A stretch of DNA of 64,000 nucleotides from Polyangium sp. y55x31 (GTDB lineage Bacteria; Myxococcota_A; Polyangia; Polyangiales; Polyangiaceae), in the NCBI RefSeq assembly GCF_029946505.1, contig NZ_JARZHG010000029.1, forward strand, positions 62,001 through 126,000. The letters are read 5' to 3'. Made by a program: the position numbers and the translations under genes. The stretch's first letter is position 1. Every line of letters starts with the position of its first letter. This document shows positions 54,724 to 62,653 of the stretch, in pieces. The notes beneath the pieces were generated by a model that saw only the letters and a program-made list of their open reading frames with translations, had not been told where the DNA came from and did no database searches.

Positions 54724-57150
54724 ATGTCTTCTCCCGCGTCGAAAGGGCGGCCGGCGAGGCGCGTCGTCACGCTCGCGCTCGTCGGGATGACGCTCCTCGC
54801 GCTCTGCGCAGTGACGTTCCGGCTCCGGCTCGACCCGAACGTAGCGTCGCTCCTGCCCGATCAGGGCGAGGCCGCGGCGCTGCGTCGGTACGTGCGTGGC
54901 TTCGGCGGCGGCGACCTCGCCGTCGTGCTCGTCCAGGGGCCGGATCCCGCGACCAACACGAACGTCGCGGCCGAGATTGCGGCCGAGCTCGGAAAGCGCC
55001 CGAGCGTGGCCCACGCCGCCGATCGGATCGACACCTCGCGCGCCCTCGATCCGATGCTCGTGTTTCGTCACGCGGATCCACGCGCGATGGAGCGCCTGCG
55101 CGGCGCGCTCACGCCCGAGGGCATGCGCGCGCGGCTCGCGGAGAGCCGGGCCATGCTCCTCGCGCCGGGCAGCGGCTCCGTCGCCGAGCTGCTCGCCGCG
55201 GACCCGCTCCGGCTCGGGCAGCTCGCCTACGAGGGCGCGGACATCGGCTCCGGCGTGCGCACGCAGCCGGACGGCGCATTCGCCACCGACGACGGCAAGG
55301 CGCACCTCGTGCTCGCCGAGCCGCGCGGACAAGCTTTGCGCGGCGAGGACGCGCGCCGCTTCGTCGAGGACGCCGAGGCCGTGCTCGCGCCGCTTCGCGC
55401 GGCCCACCCCGAGATGCAGCTCGGCCTCACGGGGGGCCATGCGATCGCGGCCGCGACCGAGGCCATGCTGACGCGTGATCTCTCGATATCCAGCACCCTC
55501 GCCATGGTGCTCGCGTCGCTCGTCTTCGCCTTGATCTTCCGGCGCGTGCGGGCGCTCGTCGCCGTGATGCCGCCGCTCCTGCTCGGCACGGTGTGGACCG
55601 CGGCCGTCGCGGCGGCGCTCCCGCGTGGTTTGTCGGGGATAGCGGTCGCGTTCATGTCGGTCGTCGTGGGCGTGGGCGTCGACACGGGCGTGCACGTTTA
55701 TGCGGCGCTGCTCGAAGCGCGGCGGGCGGGGCTCGAACCTCGCGAGGCCGCGCGCGTGGCGCGGGCGAAGACGGCGCGCGGCGTGCTCTTCGCGGCCGGG
55801 ACGGCGGCCGCGGCGTTCGGCGCGCTCGCGTTTTCGAGCATCGAGGCCATGCAGCAGCTCGGCCTCCTTTGCGCCGCGGGCGAGGTGCTCACGGCGGTGG
55901 CGATCGTGCTCGTGACGCCGGAGGTCGGCGCGCTCCTCGAAAAAAAGCCTCCGCCTCCGCCGGCGCCCGTGCGCTGGACCGATGCATTCGCCTGGCTCTC
56001 GGGCACGCGCAGGCGCGCGGCGCTCCTCGCCTCCGTCGCGCTCCTGCCCGTCGGCGCCGTGTTCCTGGGCGCGGCGCCGGGTTTGTCGGAGTCGATCGTG
56101 GCCGTGCGGCCGAAGGAGCTCGAACCGCTGAAGGTGCAGCAAGCGGTGTTCGACGCGTTCGGGGGCAAACGCGGGCAATGGGTCGTGCTCGTCGCGGATC
56201 GGGACCTCGAGCGCGCGCGGGCGCGCGGCGATCGGCTCGCGGAGACGCTCTCCGCGATGAAAGACGATGTCGAGGCGGTCGACGCGCTCACGGCGCTCGC
56301 GCCCGCGAAGGAGACGCAGGAGGCGCGCCTCGCGGCGAGAGACGCGCTCGATCTTTCGGCGAAGGCGAACGAGCTCGAAAAGGCGCTCGTGGAGACGGGG
56401 TTTGCCCCGGCGCGTTTCGCGGGCGCGCTCGACGCCATGCGCGCGCCCACGCGTGACCTCGTGCAGATCGAAAACCTCCGCAAAAGCACGGCCTCGATCC
56501 TCCTGTCGCGTTATCTCGGCATGGACGACGGCGAGCACCTCGTCGCGCTTTACGTACGGCCGCGCGAGGTGCCCGGCGCGACGGCGCGCGTCGAGGAGGC
56601 GCTCCGTCGCGCCGATCCGCGAGCGATGCTGACAGGTTATGCGCGGCTCGAAGTCGTGCTCCGGCAGAGCCTCTCGCAGGACCTGCCGAAGATCGCGGGC
56701 GTCGCCGCGGTGCTCGTGGTGGCCGCGCTCGCGATGTCGCTCCGGCGCGCGCGGGACGTGGTGATCGCGGCGATCGTCGTCCTCTGCGAGATCGCGGCGG
56801 TGCTCCTCCTCGTGCGGATCCTCGGCATCCCGCTGCATGCCTACGACGCGCTCGTCCTGCCCGTGTTGCTCGGGATCACCGTCGACGAGGGCATGTTCTT
56901 GCTTTATCGGGCGCGCGAAGTCGCCGGAGCCCCTGACGTCGAGCACGATGTGATTCGCGAGACCTTGCGGGACGAGGGCCCTCCCGTCGCGGCCACGGCG
57001 CTCACGACGGCCACGGGCTTCGCGGCGCTCGCGCTTTGCCGCTTCGATGGCCTCAGGGATCTCGGCCTCGTGGGCGCGCTCGGCAGCGTCGCGGGGCTCG
57101 TGGTCGCGCTCGTCGTCGTGCCCGCGGGGCTCCGGCTCTGGAGGGCGTGA
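54724..57150 (+). CDS. MMPL/RND-superfamily membrane transporter (HpnN-like)
   Basis: 808 residues. Two repeats of one TM helix, a large periplasmic loop and five TM helices. GVGVDTGVHVYAALLEARR (about residue 325) and LLGITVDEGMFLLYRAREV (about 725) are the paired TM4 motifs of MMPL transporters that carry the proton-relay Asp. Such proteins export lipids, hopanoids or siderophores. First gene of the run 54724-60873 (gaps 45, 43 bp and an ATGA overlap). ATG 54724; upstream extensions are shadows that overlap the divergent gene. Confidence 0.9.
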   Translation: MSSPASKGRPARRVVTLALVGMTLLALCAVTFRLRLDPNVASLLPDQGEAAALRRYVRGFGGGDLAVVLVQGPDPATNTNVAAEIAAELGKRPSVAHAADRIDTSRALDPMLVFRHADPRAMERLRGALTPEGMRARLAESRAMLLAPGSGSVAELLAADPLRLGQLAYEGADIGSGVRTQPDGAFATDDGKAHLVLAEPRGQALRGEDARRFVEDAEAVLAPLRAAHPEMQLGLTGGHAIAAATEAMLTRDLSISSTLAMVLASLVFALIFRRVRALVAVMPPLLLGTVWTAAVAAALPRGLSGIAVAFMSVVVGVGVDTGVHVYAALLEARRAGLEPREAARVARAKTARGVLFAAGTAAAAFGALAFSSIEAMQQLGLLCAAGEVLTAVAIVLVTPEVGALLEKKPPPPPAPVRWTDAFAWLSGTRRRAALLASVALLPVGAVFLGAAPGLSESIVAVRPKELEPLKVQQAVFDAFGGKRGQWVVLVADRDLERARARGDRLAETLSAMKDDVEAVDALTALAPAKETQEARLAARDALDLSAKANELEKALVETGFAPARFAGALDAMRAPTRDLVQIENLRKSTASILLSRYLGMDDGEHLVALYVRPREVPGATARVEEALRRADPRAMLTGYARLEVVLRQSLSQDLPKIAGVAAVLVVAALAMSLRRARDVVIAAIVVLCEIAAVLLLVRILGIPLHAYDALVLPVLLGITVDEGMFLLYRAREVAGAPDVEHDVIRETLRDEGPPVAATALTTATGFAALALCRFDGLRDLGLVGALGSVAGLVVALVVVPAGLRLWRA

Positions 57151-57195
57151 GGTCTTCTCAGCCTGCCCGCGGGGCGGTATCCATAGTCCCCTCCC

Positions 57196-57954
57196 ATGTC
57201 GCAACCCTCCAAGCTCATCGCGGATCGCGTCGCCATCAGCCGCACCGTGCTCGCCTCGTTGAACGAGCACACCCCCGAGATCGCCAAGGAGCTCGAAGCC
57301 GCGTTGTTCCCGGAGGGCCCGCCCCGCGACGTCACCGCCGCCGGCTTCCTCCACGCGCTGCGTGATCTGCTCGCGCGCTCGACCGAAGCGATGTTCGCGG
57401 CCGACCTCGCGCACGCGCGCGAGCTCGCGGACGACGACGCGCCCCGCGCGCTCGCCGAGGAGCGCGTCGAAGGCCTCAAGGCCCTGCTCCTCTCGCTCCG
57501 CACGACGCTCGCGAGCACCTATGGCGTGCCCGTCGCCGCCGCGTACGGCATCCCCTCGCAGATCCCCGACGATCCCGAGGTCCTCCTCCGCGTGGCGAGC
57601 ACCGTCGAGCGCCTCCTCCGGGAGCGCCCGCTCGTCGAGCCGCCGAAGATCAAGAGCCTCGCCATCGCGCCGCTCGCCGTCTCGGAGGACCTCGGGTTTG
57701 CCATCGCGGACCTCCGGCGCGCGCTCGCGGACGTCGATCGCGAACGGCGCGAGGCCATCCTGTCGCAAAGCACGAAGAACCTGGCGATGGCCCGGTGGCT
57801 CACGACCTACCAGGGCGTCACCGAGGCGGCTTGTGGCCTGTACACGCTCGCGGGGCACGCCGCGCTCGCCGAGGGGATCCGTCCGACGGCGCGCAGGCTC
57901 GCGGGTTTGCCCGAGGAGGAAGACTCCGCGCCCTCGACCGAGCGGTCACGCTGA
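57196..57954 (+). CDS. Helical protein, unknown function
   Basis: 252 residues, almost entirely Ala/Leu/Glu/Arg-rich helix, no signal peptide, no TM, no Cys pair. Segments LNEHTPEIAKELEAALFP, ERVEGLKALLLSLRTTL and AYGIPSQIPDDPEVL suggest a compact helical bundle. I do not recognise a family. It follows the MMPL gene by 45 bp and precedes the FG-GAP-like gene by 43 bp, so it is likely co-transcribed with both. ATG 57196. Confidence 0.8.
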   Translation: MSQPSKLIADRVAISRTVLASLNEHTPEIAKELEAALFPEGPPRDVTAAGFLHALRDLLARSTEAMFAADLAHARELADDDAPRALAEERVEGLKALLLSLRTTLASTYGVPVAAAYGIPSQIPDDPEVLLRVASTVERLLRERPLVEPPKIKSLAIAPLAVSEDLGFAIADLRRALADVDRERREAILSQSTKNLAMARWLTTYQGVTEAACGLYTLAGHAALAEGIRPTARRLAGLPEEEDSAPSTERSR

Positions 57955-57997
57955 TCCCACAGTAGCCACGCGCCTCCCGGTCGCCTATTCTGATCGC

Positions 57998-59506
57998 GTG
58001 GCCGCCCAGCCGCTACGCACCGAGGGGACGCGCCCGCCCGATCTCGGGGGATCATTTTCGCGCAGATGGCTTTCGCGTGCGGCGTTCGTCGTGGTGACGA
58101 CCATCGCCTTGTTCGTCCCGCGAAACGGCGTCGCCCAGCCGAAAAAGCCTGCCGCGCCCGCTGCGCCGGCCCCGACGAACCCGGCCCCGACGAACCCTCC
58201 ACCGGCGCCCGCTGCGCCTCGCCCGTCACGCGCCTCCGTCGCCCGCGTGGCCGAATCGCTCGCTGCGGATCTCGCGCCCGCTCCATTTCGCGCCCTCGTC
58301 GTCGCCGCGCCGCTCGTCTCCGATACACCGGCGCCGCGCGGGGTCGAGCTCACGGCGCGTATGGCCTCGCTCCTCGCGGGTCGCCTCGGCGCGGGCAGCT
58401 CCGCGCACCCGACGCCGCTCTCGCTCGCGGATGCACGCGTGGCGGCGCGCGGCGAGCGCTCGTTCGTCCACCTCGTCGTCGAGATCCACGGCGGCAAAAT
58501 CCGCGTCACGGCCGATGTTTTCCCCGTCCCGCGCACGGTCTGGGCGCGCATTCGGGATCCCGAGCCGGGCCCGCTCGCGCATGCCTTTGCCGAGGCGCCG
58601 CTCGACGCCGAGATTCGTAGCTTTCTCGAACGCGTTCCGCTCGCGAAAGCCAACGTCACGCGTGGCCAGAACTTCGAGTCCGACGTCGTGGCCCTCGCGT
58701 GTGGCGACCTCGACGGCGACGGCGCGCTCGAGATCCTGAGCACGAGCCGCCGCCGCGTGACCACGCTGCGGCTCCGCGACGGCAAGGTTTTACCTTTGCG
58801 CTCGCGCTCCTGGTCGGACCTCTCGCCGCTGCACCCGTCGCCGCTGCGCGAGCCGATCGGCCTCGCGGGGCTCGTCGAGCGAAAGGACGAAGCGGGCGGC
58901 GTCGCGTGGTTCGCCGACGTCGGCGTGACCGATCGCGCGAAGGCGCTGCGCCTCGACGCCGAGCTCGCGGTCGTCGCGCCGCTCGCGGGTTTGCCCGTCT
59001 CTTCGAGCGAGGCGAGCGGCTGCGCGCGCGTCGCGTCCGGGTGGCTCACGGGCCCGCTCGTGCCTTGTTTGCCAGGAGAAACCACGATCACGCCGGCCGC
59101 GATCGGGAGCTTCGACGTGCTCGCCGCGGCCTCGCTCGTGACGCCGCGGGGCCAGCGTTTCACCGTGCTCGCGGCGCGTAATGATCGCGGCGTGGTCGAG
59201 GTGCGCGACGACGCGGGGCACGTCGAGACGATCACGGGCGCAGGCGCGCAGCTCGCCGTGGGGGATCTCGATCAGGACGGCGATCCGGAGATCTTGAGCG
59301 GGCTCGACGTGGCGAATGCGCTGGATGATGCGGTCGTCGTGCGCACGTGGGCGCGCGCGGCGGCGGGGGAGGCGGGCAGGCCGCGCGAGATCCTGCGTTT
59401 GCCGGCCGCGGCGGGCGTGCGCGCGCTCGCGGTTTGTCCGCCCGATGGCCCGGGGCGCGCGCCGTTCGTGGTCGCGACCGCGGACGAGATCTGGGTGGTG
59501 CGATGA
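57998..59506 (+). CDS. Exported protein with FG-GAP/VCBS-like repeats
   Basis: 502 residues. Signal anchor AAFVVVTTIALFVPRNGVAQP at about 28-48, then a Pro/Ala-rich linker. Residues 75-220 form a domain that may bind a ligand (a TolB-N-like two-layer fold); then an incomplete beta-propeller with LACGDLDGDGALEIL and LAVGDLDQDGDPEIL, Ca-binding DxDxDG loops of FG-GAP repeats. It may be a scaffold at the envelope. GTG 57998 is the best start before the signal; upstream frame is a shadow. Overlaps the next gene by ATGA. Confidence 0.75.
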   Translation: MAAQPLRTEGTRPPDLGGSFSRRWLSRAAFVVVTTIALFVPRNGVAQPKKPAAPAAPAPTNPAPTNPPPAPAAPRPSRASVARVAESLAADLAPAPFRALVVAAPLVSDTPAPRGVELTARMASLLAGRLGAGSSAHPTPLSLADARVAARGERSFVHLVVEIHGGKIRVTADVFPVPRTVWARIRDPEPGPLAHAFAEAPLDAEIRSFLERVPLAKANVTRGQNFESDVVALACGDLDGDGALEILSTSRRRVTTLRLRDGKVLPLRSRSWSDLSPLHPSPLREPIGLAGLVERKDEAGGVAWFADVGVTDRAKALRLDAELAVVAPLAGLPVSSSEASGCARVASGWLTGPLVPCLPGETTITPAAIGSFDVLAAASLVTPRGQRFTVLAARNDRGVVEVRDDAGHVETITGAGAQLAVGDLDQDGDPEILSGLDVANALDDAVVVRTWARAAAGEAGRPREILRLPAAAGVRALAVCPPDGPGRAPFVVATADEIWVVR

Positions 59507-60873
59507 GCGACGAAATGTTCGGCTGGGACAATCGTTTGTCCAGGCGCACGTTCCTCGGCGCCTCCCTGGCGAGCGCGCTCGCGGCCGCGACGCCTCCCGC
59601 CGCTGCGCTCGGCCGCACCCCGCACGGCGGCCGCTTCTCGCTGCACCTGCCCTGGCCCACGCGCTCGATCGACCCGCACGACCTGCGCGACCCGGCCGCG
59701 GCGCTGTTCGGCGCGGCGATCGCCGATCCGCTCTTCGCGCTCGACGCCGCGGGGCAGCCGGTCCCGGCGCTCGCGCAATCACTCCCTTCGAAGGAGGCGC
59801 TCGGCACGGTCGTGCGCCTGCGCGAGGGCCTGCGCACGGCGCGCAAGGAGACGCTCGGCGCGGCCGACGTGATCTTCTCGATCGAGCGTGCCCGCGGCCG
59901 GGGCGCGGCGGGGTTGCTCGCGGAGGTCCCGAAGCCCACGCCTTACCCGAAGGATCCGCTGGCGGTGGTGTTTGGCGCGACCGACCCGCACAAGCTCGCC
60001 CGCGCGCTCGCATCCTCGCTCGTCTCGGTGTTGCCGCAGAAATTCGATCCGAGCGCGCCGGACGGGACGGGCGCATTCCGCGCGGAATGCGGCGACCGGG
60101 GGCTCGTGCTCTCCAAGAATGCATTCGCGGCGCGGGGGGCTTCGTTTCTCGACGGGATCGAGGTCGCGCGCGCGGACGACCTCGCGACGTCGCTCCGACG
60201 ATTCGAGGCGGAGCGGGACGACGTGGGCTGGCTCGGGCTCGGCCTGCACGGCGAGCGCAAAGGCGCCGTCCGATTCGACCTCGGCCGCGCGGCGTGGATC
60301 GTCTTGCAGATGGGCCCCCAGGCCGGCAGCTACGGCGCGCCATCGGTCGCGCAGCGGCTCGTGGACGCGGTCCCGCCCGAGCGTTTGTCGCACCTCGGGC
60401 TCGGGCCGTTGCCGCCGGCCCATGGGGATCCGGGCTGGGGCGGGCCGCCTTCGGAGCTCTTGGTGGACGAAGCATCGGCGCACCTCGTCGAGGTGGCGCG
60501 CACGCTCGCGCCGGTTCTGTCGAGGCCGGGGCACGAGGTGACGGCCACGACGCTCCCGCGCGTGGAACTAGGCCGTCGCCGGGCGCGGGGGCAGGTGGCG
60601 CTTTCGATCGACATCGTACGACCGTCGCAACCGGGCCCGCTCGGGGCCTTGTTGTCGCTGGCGACGGCGGACGACCCGGCGCGGGCGAAGGAGCTTGCGA
60701 TGAAGCCGCCCAAGCTCGCACCGAATGCGTCGGCGCGGGCGCTGACACATAGCCTGCGGGTGGGCGTGCTCGGGGAGCTTCGGGTGGCGGGAGGATTGAT
60801 GCCGGAGCTCGTGCTCGCGAGGGGCGGGGACGGGTGGGATCTGGGAGCGAGTTTTCGGCGGCGGGCGAAATGA
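59503..60873 (+). CDS. Tat-exported family 5 extracellular solute-binding-like protein
   Basis: 456 residues. Twin-arginine signal SRRTFLGASLASALAAA. The remainder resembles SBP_bac_5 (oligopeptide/nickel binding) proteins: SIDPHDLRDPAAALFGAAIAD, LREGLRTARKETLGAADVIFSIE (in parts), but is shorter than OppA (about 540) and has no adjacent ABC permease or ATPase. It therefore may be an orphan binding protein working with the MMPL transporter of the same operon, which is inference. Starts in an ATGA overlap with the FG-GAP gene. Confidence 0.75.
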   Translation: MSDEMFGWDNRLSRRTFLGASLASALAAATPPAAALGRTPHGGRFSLHLPWPTRSIDPHDLRDPAAALFGAAIADPLFALDAAGQPVPALAQSLPSKEALGTVVRLREGLRTARKETLGAADVIFSIERARGRGAAGLLAEVPKPTPYPKDPLAVVFGATDPHKLARALASSLVSVLPQKFDPSAPDGTGAFRAECGDRGLVLSKNAFAARGASFLDGIEVARADDLATSLRRFEAERDDVGWLGLGLHGERKGAVRFDLGRAAWIVLQMGPQAGSYGAPSVAQRLVDAVPPERLSHLGLGPLPPAHGDPGWGGPPSELLVDEASAHLVEVARTLAPVLSRPGHEVTATTLPRVELGRRRARGQVALSIDIVRPSQPGPLGALLSLATADDPARAKELAMKPPKLAPNASARALTHSLRVGVLGELRVAGGLMPELVLARGGDGWDLGASFRRRAK

Positions 60874-60986
60874 GAAACGAATTCCCGGCTCGACACAGGT
60901 AAGCCGCCCCCCTCGGTTTTTCCGGGAACGGGTTTTTCCTGTCCATCTTCTTGCTCTCCTCCGCGTGCACGTGCCACGTTGCGCCC

Positions 60987-61459
60987 ATGATCTCGATGCG
61001 CCACGAGGTCCTCGTGGACCTCTTCCGCAATCGCCCGTCCCTCGCGGCGGAGCTGCTCGTCGAGGTGCTCCGGGTCGACACACGGAGCAGGCCGCGACGG
61101 TCGCGGGCGCGGTCATCCGGGCGCTCGGAGCGCTCGATGACAAACGGGCCAGTTTCTACTATGATCTGGTGTACGCCTCGGTCAACGAGGCGGCTCGCCG
61201 GGCGCTGGAGGCGATGATGAAGGGATACGAGTACCAGAGCGAGTTCGCGAGGAAGTATTTCTCGCAAGGGCAGGCGGAAGGGCGCGCCGAGGAAGCCGCG
61301 CGCTCACTCCTGACCGTGCTTCGGGTCCGCGGGATCTCGGTGCCCGATGCCGTGCGCGAGACGATCCTGGCGCAGCGTGATCCCGAGCACCTCGAGCGAT
61401 GGCTGGAGAAAGCCGCCGTGGCGCGTTCGCTCGCCGAGGTGATCGACGAACCGAGTTGA
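60987..61459 (+). pseudogene. Internally deleted, frameshifted Rpn/PD-(D/E)XK-type gene remnant
   Basis: Frame 1 begins at ATG 60987 with MRHEVLVDLFRNRPSLAAEL and VEVLRVDT, the typical N-terminus of a family common in Polyangia. From about 61080 the reading jumps to frame +2: HTEQAATVAGAVIRALGAL, then YEYQSEFARKYFSQGQAEGR and the C-terminal helical domain to 61459. The catalytic middle (roughly 100-130 residues in full-length relatives, from memory) is missing at the junction, so the product is inactive. Remnant of a gene that scatters widely in these genomes. Confidence 0.8.
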
Positions 61460-61513
61460 TTCCCGCGCCCCACGCATTCATCCCGCCACGCTCCTCGGTA
61501 AGATCTCCGCTCC

Positions 61514-62164
61514 ATGACCACGACCGCCCCCGACCCCCACGCCGAGGCCCTCCGTTTCCTCTCCGCCGCCGATTCCCGCCTCGCCGAGCTCATCCAATCG
61601 GTTGGCCCGTGTCGTCTCGGCGCCGCCGCGCAGAACAGCGGGCCTTTTCATACGCCCGGGTTTTTCGAGGCCATCGTCGAGTCGATCGTCAGCCAGCAGC
61701 TTTCCGTGAAGGCCGCCGATACCATCTTCGGTCGCGTCCTCGCCCTCGGCGGAGGAAAGCTGCTCCCGCCCGCCGAGCTCCTCCGCATCGAAGAGCAGGC
61801 GCTCCGCTCCTGCGGTTTGTCCGGGTCCAAGGTCAAATTCATCCGGGACCTCTGCGAAAAGCTCCTCGACGGCACGGTCGTGCTCGACGAGCTTCCCGCG
61901 CTCGACGACGAGGCTGTGATCGAGCGCTTGCGGCGCGTCAAAGGCATCGGGCGCTGGACCGCCGAGATGTTCTTGATCTTCCGCCTCGGCCGGCCCGACG
62001 TGCTCCCCGTCGCGGATCTCGGCATCCAGAAGGGAATGAAAAAGCTCCACGGCCTCCGGAAGGATCCGACGCCCGAGCGGATGGTCAAGCTCGCGCGGCC
62101 CTGGCGGCCTTATCGATCGATTGCTTGCTGGTACCTTTGGCGGCTTCACGAAACCAAGAAATGA
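61514..62164 (+). CDS. alkA: DNA-3-methyladenine glycosylase II (AlkA-type HhH-GPD)
   Basis: 216 residues. The helix-hairpin-helix LRRVKGIGRWTAEMFLIF and catalytic D168 in PVADLGIQKGM define the HhH-GPD fold; ESIVSQQLSVKAADTIF is the typical N-terminal motif of this compact class. It excises alkylated bases, starting base-excision repair. No Ada-like domain or [4Fe-4S] loop. Start ATG 61514 with a TAAGAT box 9 nt upstream. Its stop overlaps ATG 62161 of the following frame. Confidence 0.92.
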   Translation: MTTTAPDPHAEALRFLSAADSRLAELIQSVGPCRLGAAAQNSGPFHTPGFFEAIVESIVSQQLSVKAADTIFGRVLALGGGKLLPPAELLRIEEQALRSCGLSGSKVKFIRDLCEKLLDGTVVLDELPALDDEAVIERLRRVKGIGRWTAEMFLIFRLGRPDVLPVADLGIQKGMKKLHGLRKDPTPERMVKLARPWRPYRSIACWYLWRLHETKK

Positions 62165-62178
62165 AGGTGAGACGAACC

Positions 62179-62652
62179 ATGGCTTTTCTTGCGAAGATCC
62201 CTTTGCGTGGCCTCATGGCCATGACGGCCGGCCTGCTCCTGTTCGTGGCCTGCGGCGACGAGGATGGCAGCCCTTCGGACGGCACCGGAGGCACGGGCGG
62301 CTCCGGAGGCACGGGCGGCTCCGGAGGCACGGGCGGCTCGCTCGCAGGCGCGACCAAGCGCTGCGGGCAGAACGTGGGGTGTCAGGCCGGCGAGACGTGC
62401 AAGCTCTCGTTCATCGAATGGGGCTACGATTGCGCCTGCGAGAACGGCAAGCTCGTGTGCGACGCCTGGTCCGGCGCGGCCGGCCCGCCCGCCGCGCCGC
62501 CCGAGGAGCCCGGGATCGAATGCGTCGATTCATATTGCCAGGACAATAACCTCGCCTCGTCGTGCTCGTTCGCGAGCGCCACGTGCAACTACGAGGTGAT
62601 GTGCGACCTGGGGACGGGGATGACCCAGTCGGTCACGGGCGAATGCCCGTAG
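62179..62652 (+). CDS. Small Cys-rich lipoprotein with Gly-rich linker
   Basis: 157 residues. Signal peptide with lipobox FVACGD (Cys about 25), a GTGGTGGSGGTGGSGG linker, then about ten Cys (RCGQNVGCQAGETCKL, CACENGKLVCDAW, CVDSYCQDNN, CSFASATC). Same type as the lipoproteins at 27.8, 31.3 and 32.6 kb. ATG 62179 has AAGGTGAG nine bases upstream; ATG 62161 overlaps the alkA stop and is the alternative start. Confidence 0.82.
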   Translation: MAFLAKIPLRGLMAMTAGLLLFVACGDEDGSPSDGTGGTGGSGGTGGSGGTGGSLAGATKRCGQNVGCQAGETCKLSFIEWGYDCACENGKLVCDAWSGAAGPPAAPPEEPGIECVDSYCQDNNLASSCSFASATCNYEVMCDLGTGMTQSVTGECP

Positions 62653-62653
62653 C

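Noticed and set aside
52591-57858. 1755-codon open frame on the minus strand
   Set aside because: Only its last 667 codons (from ATG 54594) look like protein; the rest is an Arg/Glu/His-rich shadow of the MMPL gene on the plus strand.
60950-61230. Two separate small overlapping genes at 60951 and 60965
   Set aside because: They are the two halves of one deleted, frameshifted gene.
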